Shown here: positions 1-5,681 of the stretch, in pieces
Layout of the letters: the number at the start of each line of letters is the position of its first letter
Numbering within the stretch: position 1 is the first letter of the stretch
Source of the DNA: Solirubrobacterales bacterium
GTDB taxonomy: Bacteria > Actinomycetota > Thermoleophilia > Solirubrobacterales > Solirubrobacteraceae
Reading direction: 5' to 3'
DNA: 7,480 nt
Assembly: GCA_003244035.1 (NCBI GenBank)
Contig: QHBV01000072.1
Location: forward strand, 1 to 7,480
Notes under the pieces: generated by a model
The model's database searches: none
Told to the model about the DNA's origin: nothing
What the model saw: only the letters and a program-made list of their open reading frames with translations
Program-made: the position numbers and the translations under genes

Positions 1-38
1 CCTGCTCCCAGCCCGATGGGTTCCCTTCTCTCTCTCAT
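1..38 (-). CDS. Possible start of a further gene, cut by the window edge
   Basis: An ATG at 38..36 opens a frame of 12 complete codons to the window edge (MREREGNPSGWE). It lies 13 bases after the stop codon of the preceding gene, and a GAGGA six bases upstream could serve as its ribosome binding site. This would fit a third gene in the same transcript as the two repeat proteins. The fragment is too short to judge coding potential or function, and it could equally be untranslated sequence downstream of the pair. Confidence 0.25.
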   Translation of the reverse strand, partial: MRERREPIGLGA

Positions 39-51
39 CGCTGGTCCTCGA

Positions 52-909
52 TCACTGTGTCGGGCAGGGCCCGGGGTTGATGAGGTTGATGAGGCCCAGG
101 ACGGCCTGGATCAGAGCCCTGTCGTGGATTACGGGCGCCTTGCAGATGCTGTTCAGGTGCCCGTTGGTGTTGTCCAAGCCGTTGAGGATGTTGGTGGCGT
201 CATTTATGACCGGCACCAGGCCGCTGGGGTTGGTGTTGAGGAACTTGACCCGCGCGACGATCCTGTGCGTGCCGCTCTTGTTGCCCTGGATCGAGTCCAG
301 CGTGCCGTTGATCGAGCCGGCCCTGCCAAGGACGACCTTGAGCTTGTTGGAGACGTCGACGAGCGAGCCGGAGATCGTTCCCAACTTGCCAGCGGTGTCG
401 ACGAGGGCTCCGGAGACGCTCGTGAGCGTCCCGGAGGCGCCGACCAGCGTGGTCGAGATCGTGCCGAGCGTCCCCGACGCGCTGACCAGCGTGCTGGAGG
501 TGTCGCCGAGCGAGTTCGACGTGTTCACGAGTGAGCCCGAGGTGTTCACGAGCGAGCCCTGGACCTGGCCGAGCGAGCCGTGGATCGAGTTCAGCGCACC
601 CAGGATCGAGCCAGCCTGGCTCGGGATCGGCTTCAGCGCCGCATCGATCTTGGTCAGGTTGCCGTTGATCGTCGAGATGAAGGTCGGGAGCGGATTGGCC
701 TCGCCGGTGATGTTGGTGACCGAGGCGTTGGCCTCGTGCAGGCCGCTGTCGATCGACTTGAGGTTGCTGACGATCCCGAGCAGGAAACCGATCACGACCA
801 CCACGACCAGTGCCAGCAGCGTGATCCAGAGGAACAGCCAGCGGATGAAGCCGGGATGTGGCACCCGCTCAACGACGGTCCCGCGCCTGGCGAACGTACT
901 TGTCGACAT
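52..909 (-). CDS. Membrane-anchored heptad-repeat protein (second of a pair)
   Basis: I do not recognise a named family for this 285-residue protein. Residues 1-24 are basic (R8, R9, R15, R23), and residues about 25-47 form one very hydrophobic segment. That predicts a single-pass anchor with the rest of the chain outside the cytoplasm. From L106 to L190 a leucine occurs at exactly every seventh residue (13 in a row), with I, V, T or A three residues later; a typical unit is SLVNTSG. This is an a/d heptad pattern, but it is rich in Ser, Thr and Gly and has almost no charge, unlike ordinary coiled coils. The C-terminal part contains two cysteines, C256 and C282, which could form a disulfide outside the cell. 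The frame is open upstream to 1227, but I chose the ATG at 909 because TAGGAGG lies ten bases before it and the membrane segment follows directly. The gene starts 14 bases after the stop of its paralogue, so the two are very likely co-transcribed. A structural stalk or surface fibre is my inference. Confidence 0.8.
   Translation of the reverse strand: MSTSTFARRGTVVERVPHPGFIRWLFLWITLLALVVVVVIGFLLGIVSNLKSIDSGLHEANASVTNITGEANPLPTFISTINGNLTKIDAALKPIPSQAGSILGALNSIHGSLGQVQGSLVNTSGSLVNTSNSLGDTSSTLVSASGTLGTISTTLVGASGTLTSVSGALVDTAGKLGTISGSLVDVSNKLKVVLGRAGSINGTLDSIQGNKSGTHRIVARVKFLNTNPSGLVPVINDATNILNGLDNTNGHLNSICKAPVIHDRALIQAVLGLINLINPGPCPTQ
340..594 (-). repeat. Heptad (21-base) protein repeat in the second repeat gene
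   Basis: This stretch encodes residues 106-190, about 12 consecutive seven-residue units with the pattern [S/T]-L-x-x-[T/A/V/I]-[S/A]-x. The leucine register is perfect, but the DNA units have diverged considerably from one another. That suggests an old repeat held by selection on the protein rather than a recent expansion. Confidence 0.8.
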
Positions 910-919
910 GGTTGCCAAG

Positions 920-926
920 CCTCCTA
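920..926 (-). promoter_or_regulatory. Ribosome binding site overlapping the upstream stop codon
   Basis: The sequence TAGGAGG combines the TAG stop of the upstream repeat gene with the AGGAGG ribosome binding site of the downstream one. Ten bases separate it from the ATG at 909. It fixes that start and implies that ribosomes ending the first gene help begin the second. Confidence 0.7.
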
Positions 927-1982
927 GCGGAACAGGTGGTTGAGGATTTGCTGGACTGCGCCCAGGGGACGCTGCAATGCGTTGAGCGTGCCGCTGACCA
1001 CCGGGCTCTGCAGCAGCGGGGCGAGCACCGGCGGCGCCCCTCGGGAACTCGCCGCGCTCGCCGGCGCGGTGGTGCTCGTCGGCGAGGCCGCGGTGGTCGC
1101 CCCGGCTGTTGCGGCTGCGGCTCGCGCGGACCGGCTGTGGTCGCGCGCCGCGTGGATCTTGTTCTTGGGCAGGCGCAGGGCACGCGGCGCTGACTTGTCC
1201 AGGGCTGCCAACACAGTTCCGTGGCAATCGCCGTTGGTGCCTAGCCCTCCCTTGGCCTCCCCATCGATGCAGGCCGCGTTGTCGAGGATCCGCGTCGCCG
1301 TCCCCAGGATGTTGTCGCCATTGGGGCCGCCGTTGCCGCCGGTGACGCCCCTGATCGTCGCAACATGGCCGATCGCGATGTCGAGGTTCGTGTTGATCGC
1401 GCCGGCGTCGCCGTTGATCCGGCGCGCGACCCCGAGAATTGACCCGGCGTCACCGTTGATGCCGGTGGCGGTCGAGTTGATCGCGAGCGCGCTGCCGTTG
1501 ATCGAGCCGGCGACCGAGTCGATCGTGCCGGCGGTCGAGAGGATGTTGCCGGCGGTCCCGGCGATCGTGCTGGCGGTCGAGTTGATCGTGCTGGCGGTGC
1601 CGCCGATCGTGTGCGCGGTCGAGTTGATCGTGCCTGCGGTCGAGTTGATCGTGCCGGCGGTCGAGAGGATCGTGCTCGCGCTGTTGTTGATCGAGGTGGC
1701 CTCGTCGTTGATGCCGCCCGCCGTTTTGACGATCCCGGTCAGCGCGCCGTGGATCGGTACCGCGGAGTGGAGGATCGAGGTCGCGAGCTTGTTGGTGCGC
1801 GTGAGCTGGATCACCGAGTCGGTCGACTCGTTGATGCCCTTGCCGTTCTTGGCGATGTTCTGCGCCTTGTCGTTGATGTGCTGGGCGGTCGTGACCGTCT
1901 CAGCGAGCAGCACGGCCGCGATCGCGACAGCCACAATGACCAGGACCAGAACGAGCAAACTCGTAACCGTAAACCGCCTCAT
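924..1982 (-). CDS. Membrane-anchored heptad-repeat protein (first of a pair)
   Basis: I do not recognise a named family for this 352-residue protein. It begins MRRF, followed by a hydrophobic segment at residues 8-27, so it is probably a signal anchor with the chain exported. From I70 to I196 an isoleucine stands at every seventh residue, 19 times without a break, and alanine usually follows four residues later; typical units are TINSTAG and TIGGTAS. An Ala/Ile core spaced 4-3 predicts a long rod, though the Gly, Thr, Ser and Asn content is unusual for a helix. Residues about 225-253 hold two cysteines (C238, C253) and resemble the cysteine region of the neighbouring protein. Then come an Ala/Thr/Ser/Pro-rich linker (about 285-320) and a more hydrophobic C-terminus. 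The frame extends back to 2051, but the ATG at 1982 has GGGAGGAA six to seven bases upstream and directly precedes the membrane segment. A promoter lies just upstream, making this the first gene of its transcript. The role is unknown; a surface stalk or cell-envelope scaffold is my inference. Confidence 0.8.
   Translation of the reverse strand: MRRFTVTSLLVLVLVIVAVAIAAVLLAETVTTAQHINDKAQNIAKNGKGINESTDSVIQLTRTNKLATSILHSAVPIHGALTGIVKTAGGINDEATSINNSASTILSTAGTINSTAGTINSTAHTIGGTASTINSTASTIAGTAGNILSTAGTIDSVAGSINGSALAINSTATGINGDAGSILGVARRINGDAGAINTNLDIAIGHVATIRGVTGGNGGPNGDNILGTATRILDNAACIDGEAKGGLGTNGDCHGTVLAALDKSAPRALRLPKNKIHAARDHSRSARAAAATAGATTAASPTSTTAPASAASSRGAPPVLAPLLQSPVVSGTLNALQRPLGAVQQILNHLFR
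1395..1776 (-). repeat. 21-base phased repeat carrying GATC, encoding 7-residue units
   Basis: These bases encode residues 70-196 of the first repeat protein. The unit is 21 bases, close to GCGGTCGAGTTGATCGTGCC as read on the plus strand. GATC occurs in strict 21-base register at 1395, 1416, 1479, 1500, 1521, 1563, 1584, 1605, 1626, 1647, 1668, 1689, 1731, 1752 and 1773, which is 15 of the 19 possible positions. It arises because the isoleucine codon ATC usually follows a codon ending in G. Several adjacent units between about 1570 and 1680 are nearly identical, so copy number could change by slippage or recombination. Confidence 0.85.
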
Positions 1983-2031
1983 TCGCTTCCTCCCACAGAA
2001 TCGACCGCTGCCACGGTTGGTGGCCGGCGGA

Positions 2032-2061
2032 ACTATATATGCATCTGTCAAGAGAATGCAA
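2032..2061 (-). promoter_or_regulatory. Candidate promoter of the heptad-repeat gene pair
   Basis: On the minus strand TTGCAT (2061..2056) is followed 18 bases later by TATAGT (2037..2032), or 16 bases later by TATATA (2039..2034). Both resemble the -35 and -10 boxes of a housekeeping sigma factor. This is one of the few AT-rich patches in the window, and it lies about 50 bases upstream of the ATG at 1982, after the end of moeA. Together these suggest an independent transcript for the repeat genes with a leader of roughly 40 bases. Confidence 0.5.
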
Positions 2062-2077
2062 CCCGGTACCGATCAGA

Positions 2078-2092
2078 GCCGCAGGGGGCGGC
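2078..2092 (-). terminator. Weak GC hairpin downstream of moeA
   Basis: GCCGC and GCGGC form a perfect five-base-pair stem around a five-base loop, 25 bases after the moeA stop codon. There is no run of T after it, so it is at best a weak terminator. Its position between moeA and the next promoter is the main reason to list it. Confidence 0.2.
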
Positions 2093-2116
2093 CCTCAGAG
2101 GCCTACGGACGGGCGC

Positions 2117-3355
2117 TCAGGACCGCTGCAGGGGCAGATACGCAACCTGCGCATCTGCAGGCAGATCGCCGGTACCGGTCGGGATCAGCGCGAGCCCGTC
2201 GGCCTGCGCGGCGATCGCGATCTGATGGGACTGCTGCCCCGGCAGCGGCGAGAGCACGGCCATCCCGGCGGGGGTGCCGGCGCCCGTGGCGCTGGCGCGA
2301 ACGCGGATCAGCTCGTCCCGTGAGGCGTTGCGCGGCACGGCGGCGGCCAGCGTGCCCGAGCTCCAATCCGGCTGGATGCTCGGGGCGCCCTGCAGCGCCA
2401 GCAGCGCCGGACGGACGAACAGCTCGAAGTTGACCAGGCTCGAAACCGGGTTGCCGGGCAGGCCGAAGACCAGCGTCGGGCCGCGCGTGCCGAACGCCAG
2501 CGGCTTGCCCGGGCGCAGCGCGACGCGCCAGAACACCTCTTCGACGCCGAGCTCGGCCCCGACGCTGCGGACCAGGTCGTGCGCGCCGACCGAGACGCCG
2601 CCCGAGCTGAGCACGACGTCGTGCTCGAGCGCCCGCGCGAGCGCCGCCCGATGCGCCTCGTGCGTGTCGGCGGCGGACGGGACCAGTTCGACGCGTGCGC
2701 CGCTGGAGACCATCGCTGCTCTCAGCATCGGCCCGTTAGCGTCGTAGATCTCGCCCTCGGCTAGCTGCCCTCCCGGCTGGCGCAGCTCGCTGCCGGTGGC
2801 AAGCACGGCGACCCGCGGGCGGCGCCGGCACTTGAGCGTGCCGAGCCCGACGGCCGCGGCGGCGCCGATCTGAGCCGGCCCGAGCCGGGTGCCGGCCTCC
2901 AGCAGCCGCGCGCCGCGCTCGATGTCCCCTCCCTGAGCGCGCACGAACGCCCCGGGCTCCACGGGTGAGGACAGCTCGATCCTAGCGCCGTCGTCGTGGA
3001 CCTCGACGTCCTCGACCGGAACCACCGCGTCGGCCTGCGCCGGCACGACCGCTCCGGTGGAGATCGCCACCGCCTGACCGGGGCCAAGCTCCCCGCGGTA
3101 GGGCGTCCCCGCCGCCGACTCGCCGACGACTTCGAGGCGGCCCGGGGTATCGGCGCCGCGCAGCGCGTAGCCGTCCATCGCCGAGCTCGCGAACGGCGGC
3201 AGGTCGACGGCCGCGCGCAGATCCTCGGCGATGAACCGCCCGTACGCTTGCGCCAGCGCGACCTCCTCGGCCGGCAGCGGCGTGACGTGCGCCGCGACCA
3301 GCGCCAGCGCGTCGTCGATCGACAGCAGGTGTGGTTGTGGGGCGTGCTCCGCCAC
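2117..3355 (-). CDS. moeA: Molybdopterin molybdotransferase MoeA
   Basis: MoeA inserts molybdenum into adenylylated molybdopterin, releasing AMP and yielding the molybdenum cofactor in the cytoplasm. At 412 residues the protein has the usual full length. Visible family motifs, in order, are PPFASSAMDGYA (53-64), STGAVVPAQADAVVPVED (99-116), GGDI (142-145), ATGSEL (186-191), YDANGPM (204-210), SSGGVSVGAHD (250-260), RPGKPLAFG (281-289) and GLPGNPVSSLVNF (298-310). The acidic residues D61, E190 and D260 sit where the family's active-site residues are expected. The start is a GTG two bases after the stop of the 217-residue gene. It is chosen because the family-typical LLSIDDALAL begins at residue 10 and no better start lies nearby. 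No strong ribosome binding site precedes it, so translational coupling is likely. The gene implies that the host makes molybdoenzymes, none of which is in this window. Confidence 0.95.
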   Translation of the reverse strand: MAEHAPQPHLLSIDDALALVAAHVTPLPAEEVALAQAYGRFIAEDLRAAVDLPPFASSAMDGYALRGADTPGRLEVVGESAAGTPYRGELGPGQAVAISTGAVVPAQADAVVPVEDVEVHDDGARIELSSPVEPGAFVRAQGGDIERGARLLEAGTRLGPAQIGAAAAVGLGTLKCRRRPRVAVLATGSELRQPGGQLAEGEIYDANGPMLRAAMVSSGARVELVPSAADTHEAHRAALARALEHDVVLSSGGVSVGAHDLVRSVGAELGVEEVFWRVALRPGKPLAFGTRGPTLVFGLPGNPVSSLVNFELFVRPALLALQGAPSIQPDWSSGTLAAAVPRNASRDELIRVRASATGAGTPAGMAVLSPLPGQQSHQIAIAAQADGLALIPTGTGDLPADAQVAYLPLQRS

Positions 3356-3357
3356 GC

Positions 3358-4011
3358 TCAGCTCGAGCCGTTCAGGTGGGCCCGCAGCGAGTCCCGGTGG
3401 CGGCGGTAGGCGGCGTCGCCGTCGCCGTCGACAGCCGCGATCCGGATCATCGGTGGGTGACCCATCGCCGGGATCGCGAGATCCCGCAGCGCGTCGTGGT
3501 AGGCGCGCTCGCGCTGCTTGCCGCCGAAGCCAAACGCCTTGGCGGCGAGGCCGCGGTCGATCGCGTCAGTCTGCTCGCTCCACTCGCGGCACAGCTCCTT
3601 GTGCCCCTGCAGATCGAAGCCCACGGCCAGATCGGCTGGGTAGAACTCGAGCGCGGTCAGCCGGAACGAGGTGAAGTGCGGGGACCCGTCGACCTCGATC
3701 ACGGTACCCGTCGGCTCGTGCACGAGCCTGGCCGGGAGCTCCAGCGTCAAGCGCGAGGACCGCAGGATCGAGACATCGCCCCTCAGGCGACCAAGAATCG
3801 CTCCCAGCACCTCGAGCGCGGCGGTCACCGGCTCGACCAACGAGGAGTCCTGCCGCGCCCTCGCGACGTGCTCGAGCCCGACATGGCCCTGCTCGTTGAG
3901 CCAGTCGAACTTCTGGCGGCCGAGCGCGATGCCGTCCTCGGCGGCTGCCTGGGCGAAGGCGGGCTCAGGATCCTGGTTTGGCACGCGGCGAATCCTAGCC
4001 TTTCGACTCAT
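3358..4011 (-). CDS. Uncharacterised 217-residue protein
   Basis: I do not recognise this protein. It has no membrane segment or signal peptide and is probably cytoplasmic. The N-terminus is basic (SRKARIRR); helices are likely at about 58-77 and beta strands at about 87-97 and 103-108. The most distinctive parts are VIEVDGSPHF (104-113) and KQRERAYHDALRD (165-177), followed by PPMIRIAAVDGD (186-197). An acidic E-V-D-G strand followed by a basic/polar helix is loosely reminiscent of PD-(D/E)XK nuclease-like folds, but this is a weak visual analogy and I do not assign that function. The ATG at 4011 is the first good start, although no clear ribosome binding site precedes it. The stop is two bases before the moeA start, so the pair is probably one transcription unit. 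Its codon use and GC content look like those of its neighbours. Confidence 0.75.
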   Translation of the reverse strand: MSRKARIRRVPNQDPEPAFAQAAAEDGIALGRQKFDWLNEQGHVGLEHVARARQDSSLVEPVTAALEVLGAILGRLRGDVSILRSSRLTLELPARLVHEPTGTVIEVDGSPHFTSFRLTALEFYPADLAVGFDLQGHKELCREWSEQTDAIDRGLAAKAFGFGGKQRERAYHDALRDLAIPAMGHPPMIRIAAVDGDGDAAYRRHRDSLRAHLNGSS

Positions 4012-4067
4012 AAGCGGTGCTCACATAATGAGCGTGCGCGGTACATGACCGCGACTTTGCTCGCTTC

Positions 4068-4100
4068 GCCGGCCTGCGGTGGTCCAGACCGCCGGCGGGC
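4068..4100 (-). terminator. Imperfect GC-rich hairpin after the UspA-like gene
   Basis: Bases 4072-4080 pair with 4088-4096, with one mismatch, around a seven-base loop; three more pairs (4068-4070 with 4098-4100) lie beyond a second mismatch. The hairpin begins about 45 bases after the stop of the UspA-like gene. It has no T-run, so termination activity is uncertain, but its place in the largest gap between genes fits a transcript end. Confidence 0.3.
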
Positions 4101-4147
4101 CCCGGTTGACGCCCCTACCTCCGGCGGGCCCCGGCTGACGCCCCTAC
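4092..4147. repeat. Two copies of a 27-base direct repeat
   Basis: Bases 4092-4118 and 4121-4147 are identical except for one base (T at 4106, C at 4135), with two bases between the copies. Each begins CCGGCGGGCCCCGG and ends TGACGCCCCTAC. The second copy includes the TAG stop codon of the UspA-like gene, so a tandem duplication of the gene's end and downstream bases may have made it. It also overlaps the hairpin at 4068-4100. Origin and role are unknown. Confidence 0.85.
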
Positions 4148-4608
4148 GCCGCCCCGCCCACGCCGGCCATCTCAGCCTCCTCGGGCGCGCCGGGGTCTGG
4201 CGCGGAGACGTGCAGGACGGGCAGGCCGAGCGCGCCGACCTTGCGAGGCAGGTCCAGGCGCAGCCAGCGCGACAGCCGCGAGGGGAGGGTCGAGAGGATG
4301 ATCTCATCGAAGCCCTGGAGGTTGAGCGCGTCCTGAATCGCAGCCAGCGGGTTGGCGTCACCGAGGTTGCCGGTGACGGGTACGCCGGCGGCTTCGCTCA
4401 GCAGCGGCAGCGCCGCCCGCAGCCGCTGGCCGGCGGCTTCGACGCCGGCGGTCTCGGGGTCGACCACCCGGTGCAAGCCCTGCGGCGTGGCAGGAACGAG
4501 CAGGTGGAACTCGGCCGTGCCTCGCGCGGCGCGCCGGCGAACGGCCTCGAGCAGCGGGCGATCGGTGGCGGTCCGGTTTGCGACGAGCAGGACGCGGGTG
4601 ACGGGCAT
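4144..4608 (-). CDS. UspA-like (universal stress protein family) protein
   Basis: This 154-residue protein looks like a single universal-stress-protein-type domain of a kind common in actinobacteria. A first strand RVLLVANRT (5-13) is followed by a helix and a second strand EFHLLVPAT (33-41). The later signature is GFDEIILSTLP (97-107), followed by SRWLRLDLPRKVGALGLPVLHV. The glycine-rich ATP-binding stretch G-x2-G-x9-G-(S/T) of nucleotide-binding Usp proteins is not evident, so ATP binding is doubtful. The family is generally linked to stress or energy limitation, but the specific role is unknown. The ATG at 4608 has AAGGAG five bases upstream. The gene begins 101 bases after the second phosphoribulokinase in the same direction; the gap contains hairpins, so it may be separately transcribed. 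The C-terminus ends in a low-complexity tail rich in Ala, Gly and Glu. Confidence 0.85.
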   Translation of the reverse strand: MPVTRVLLVANRTATDRPLLEAVRRRAARGTAEFHLLVPATPQGLHRVVDPETAGVEAAGQRLRAALPLLSEAAGVPVTGNLGDANPLAAIQDALNLQGFDEIILSTLPSRLSRWLRLDLPRKVGALGLPVLHVSAPDPGAPEEAEMAGVGGAA

Positions 4609-4655
4609 CTAGTCTCCTTGTGGCGAATGTCACTAGCGAGTGGCGCCCATCGTCC

Positions 4656-4674
4656 CAGCCGGAGCGCCCGGCTG
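4656..4674 (-). terminator. Perfect 7-bp hairpin after the second phosphoribulokinase
   Basis: CAGCCGG and CCGGCTG form a seven-base-pair stem around a five-base loop, 35 bases after the kinase stop codon. There is no T-run after it on the minus strand. It could end or attenuate the carbon-fixation transcript before the UspA-like gene, or protect the mRNA end; neither is proven. Confidence 0.35.
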
Positions 4675-4692
4675 CCATCACAATCTACCGTG

Positions 4693-4704
4693 AGCCTATA
4701 GGCT
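4693..4704. promoter_or_regulatory. 12-base perfect palindrome AGCCTATAGGCT
   Basis: This exact inverted repeat begins five bases after the stop codon of the second kinase, in a locally AT-rich patch. It could be an operator for a dimeric regulator of the downstream UspA-like gene, or a small hairpin. A weak -10-like TAGATT lies nearby (4687..4682). A chance palindrome of this length is possible, so the assignment is tentative. Confidence 0.25.
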
Positions 4705-4709
4705 TAAAG

Positions 4710-5681
4710 CTATGCCGCTACCGGGCCAGGCTTGCTCGGCTGCGCCCGGCCCTCGACGCTGCGCGCGCCATCGCCACCCAGCGCGACGCTGGCCTTGGCG
4801 GTCAGCAGGTGATACAGGATCAGGAGCTGCACCAGCGCCAGCGACTCGGAGCGGAACAGCTCGGTGCCGATCGTGAACTCTCCGAGCCGGCGCGCGCGCA
4901 GATGGGTCGCGAAGTGCATCCGCGCCCAGATCGCCTCCTCGATCGCCGCGGCGTGCTCTGGGTCCATTCGCCCGGGAATCTGCAGCAGGCGCTCGCCGCC
5001 CCGCTCGATCAGGATCAGCCCGTCGGCGTCCTCCTGCAGGAACGGCGTCAGATCCGGATGCGGAAGGCCGTCGCGGAGCGTCAGCTCGGCGTCGAGGTGG
5101 GTCGGGTCCGGGTCCTGCGCATCCGGCGGCAGGAACGAGACGAGCATGTCCGCGTAGCGCCGCTGCGGCCGGATGAAGGCTTCCGAGTCGGGCTCACGGC
5201 GATCGAGCTCGGAGAGCACCTGATCGGTCGTATAGCCCCGGCGCGCGCAGTCGCGCTGCACCTTCCACCGCCGGCGCAGCTCCTCGGGCGGGTTCAGGTA
5301 CACGCGCACGTCGTAGCAGTCGAGCATCTCCGGAAGGTAGTAGCCAAGCAGCCCCTCGACCACCGTGAAGCGCTCCGGCTGGAGGTACACCGGGGGGCCG
5401 AAGGTGCCGTCGGTGTGGAGGTAGACGGGCTTGAGGATCGGGTCGCCGCGCTGCAGGTGCTGCAGGTGCTGGGCGATCATGTCCATGTAGTTGCAGTCCG
5501 GGTGCAGCGGGGTGATGCCGAGGTCGGCCCGCTGCTTGCGGTCGTAGCGGTGGTAGTCGTCGGTGCAGATGTGCGAGACATGGTCCTCGCCGAGGATCCG
5601 CACAAGCCCGCGGGTGATGGTGGTCTTGCCGGCGGCCGAGTCGCCGACGACGCCGAGGATCACCGGGCGTGGGTTGGTCAC
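4710..5681 (-). CDS. prk: Phosphoribulokinase, second tandem copy
   Basis: Phosphoribulokinase uses ATP to convert ribulose 5-phosphate to ribulose 1,5-bisphosphate, the Rubisco substrate, in the cytoplasm. The 323-residue product shows the P-loop GDSAAGKTT (13-21), an acidic TDDYHRYDRKQRA segment (40-52), VVEGLLGY (107-114) and WKVQRD (139-144). The C-terminal half resembles the longer (class II, plant/cyanobacterial-like) kinases. It lacks the P-loop cysteine used for thioredoxin control in plants. It has four cysteines (39, 63, 122, 145), of which only C63 is shared with the other copy. By eye it is roughly 70% identical to the first copy. The frame is open far upstream to 6281, but homology begins at once after the GTG at 5681. 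That GTG overlaps the first copy's TGA (GTGA), and a GGAGG ten bases upstream lies inside the first copy's coding region. Translation is therefore probably coupled. The end is a short unrelated tail without the repeat of the first copy. Confidence 0.93.
   Translation of the reverse strand: MTNPRPVILGVVGDSAAGKTTITRGLVRILGEDHVSHICTDDYHRYDRKQRADLGITPLHPDCNYMDMIAQHLQHLQRGDPILKPVYLHTDGTFGPPVYLQPERFTVVEGLLGYYLPEMLDCYDVRVYLNPPEELRRRWKVQRDCARRGYTTDQVLSELDRREPDSEAFIRPQRRYADMLVSFLPPDAQDPDPTHLDAELTLRDGLPHPDLTPFLQEDADGLILIERGGERLLQIPGRMDPEHAAAIEEAIWARMHFATHLRARRLGEFTIGTELFRSESLALVQLLILYHLLTAKASVALGGDGARSVEGRAQPSKPGPVAA

Noticed and set aside
910..1227. A longer start for the second repeat protein
   Set aside because: The added 106 residues overlap the first repeat gene in another frame and are Pro/Arg/Ala-rich. 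The ATG at 909 has a strong ribosome binding site.
1395..1776. A CRISPR array, because of regular short repeats
   Set aside because: The units are contiguous 21-base coding repeats without spacers and keep one open frame.
1983..2051. A start 23 codons upstream for the first repeat protein
   Set aside because: That start lies within the likely promoter region and lacks a good ribosome binding site. The ATG at 1982 has GGGAGGAA at the right distance.
2046..2051. A consensus TTGACA as the -35 box of the repeat-gene promoter
   Set aside because: The AT-rich -10-like sequence begins only 6-8 bases after it, and 17 bases further the sequence is pure GC. TTGCAT slightly upstream gives proper spacing.
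940..2433. A 497-codon open frame on the plus strand with AVELIVPAVELIV-like repeats
   Set aside because: It is antisense to the heptad-repeat gene and the end of moeA. Its repeats mirror the 21-base units, and the minus-strand frame has the promoter, ribosome binding site and membrane anchor.
4017..4028. A promoter with CATTAT just upstream of the 217-residue gene
   Set aside because: No -35-like box lies at the right distance and the leader would be only about 10 bases, so support is too weak.
3331..4701. A 456-codon plus-strand open frame
   Set aside because: It crosses two minus-strand genes and their intergenic gap without any recognisable domain, and its translation has the composition of a shadow frame.
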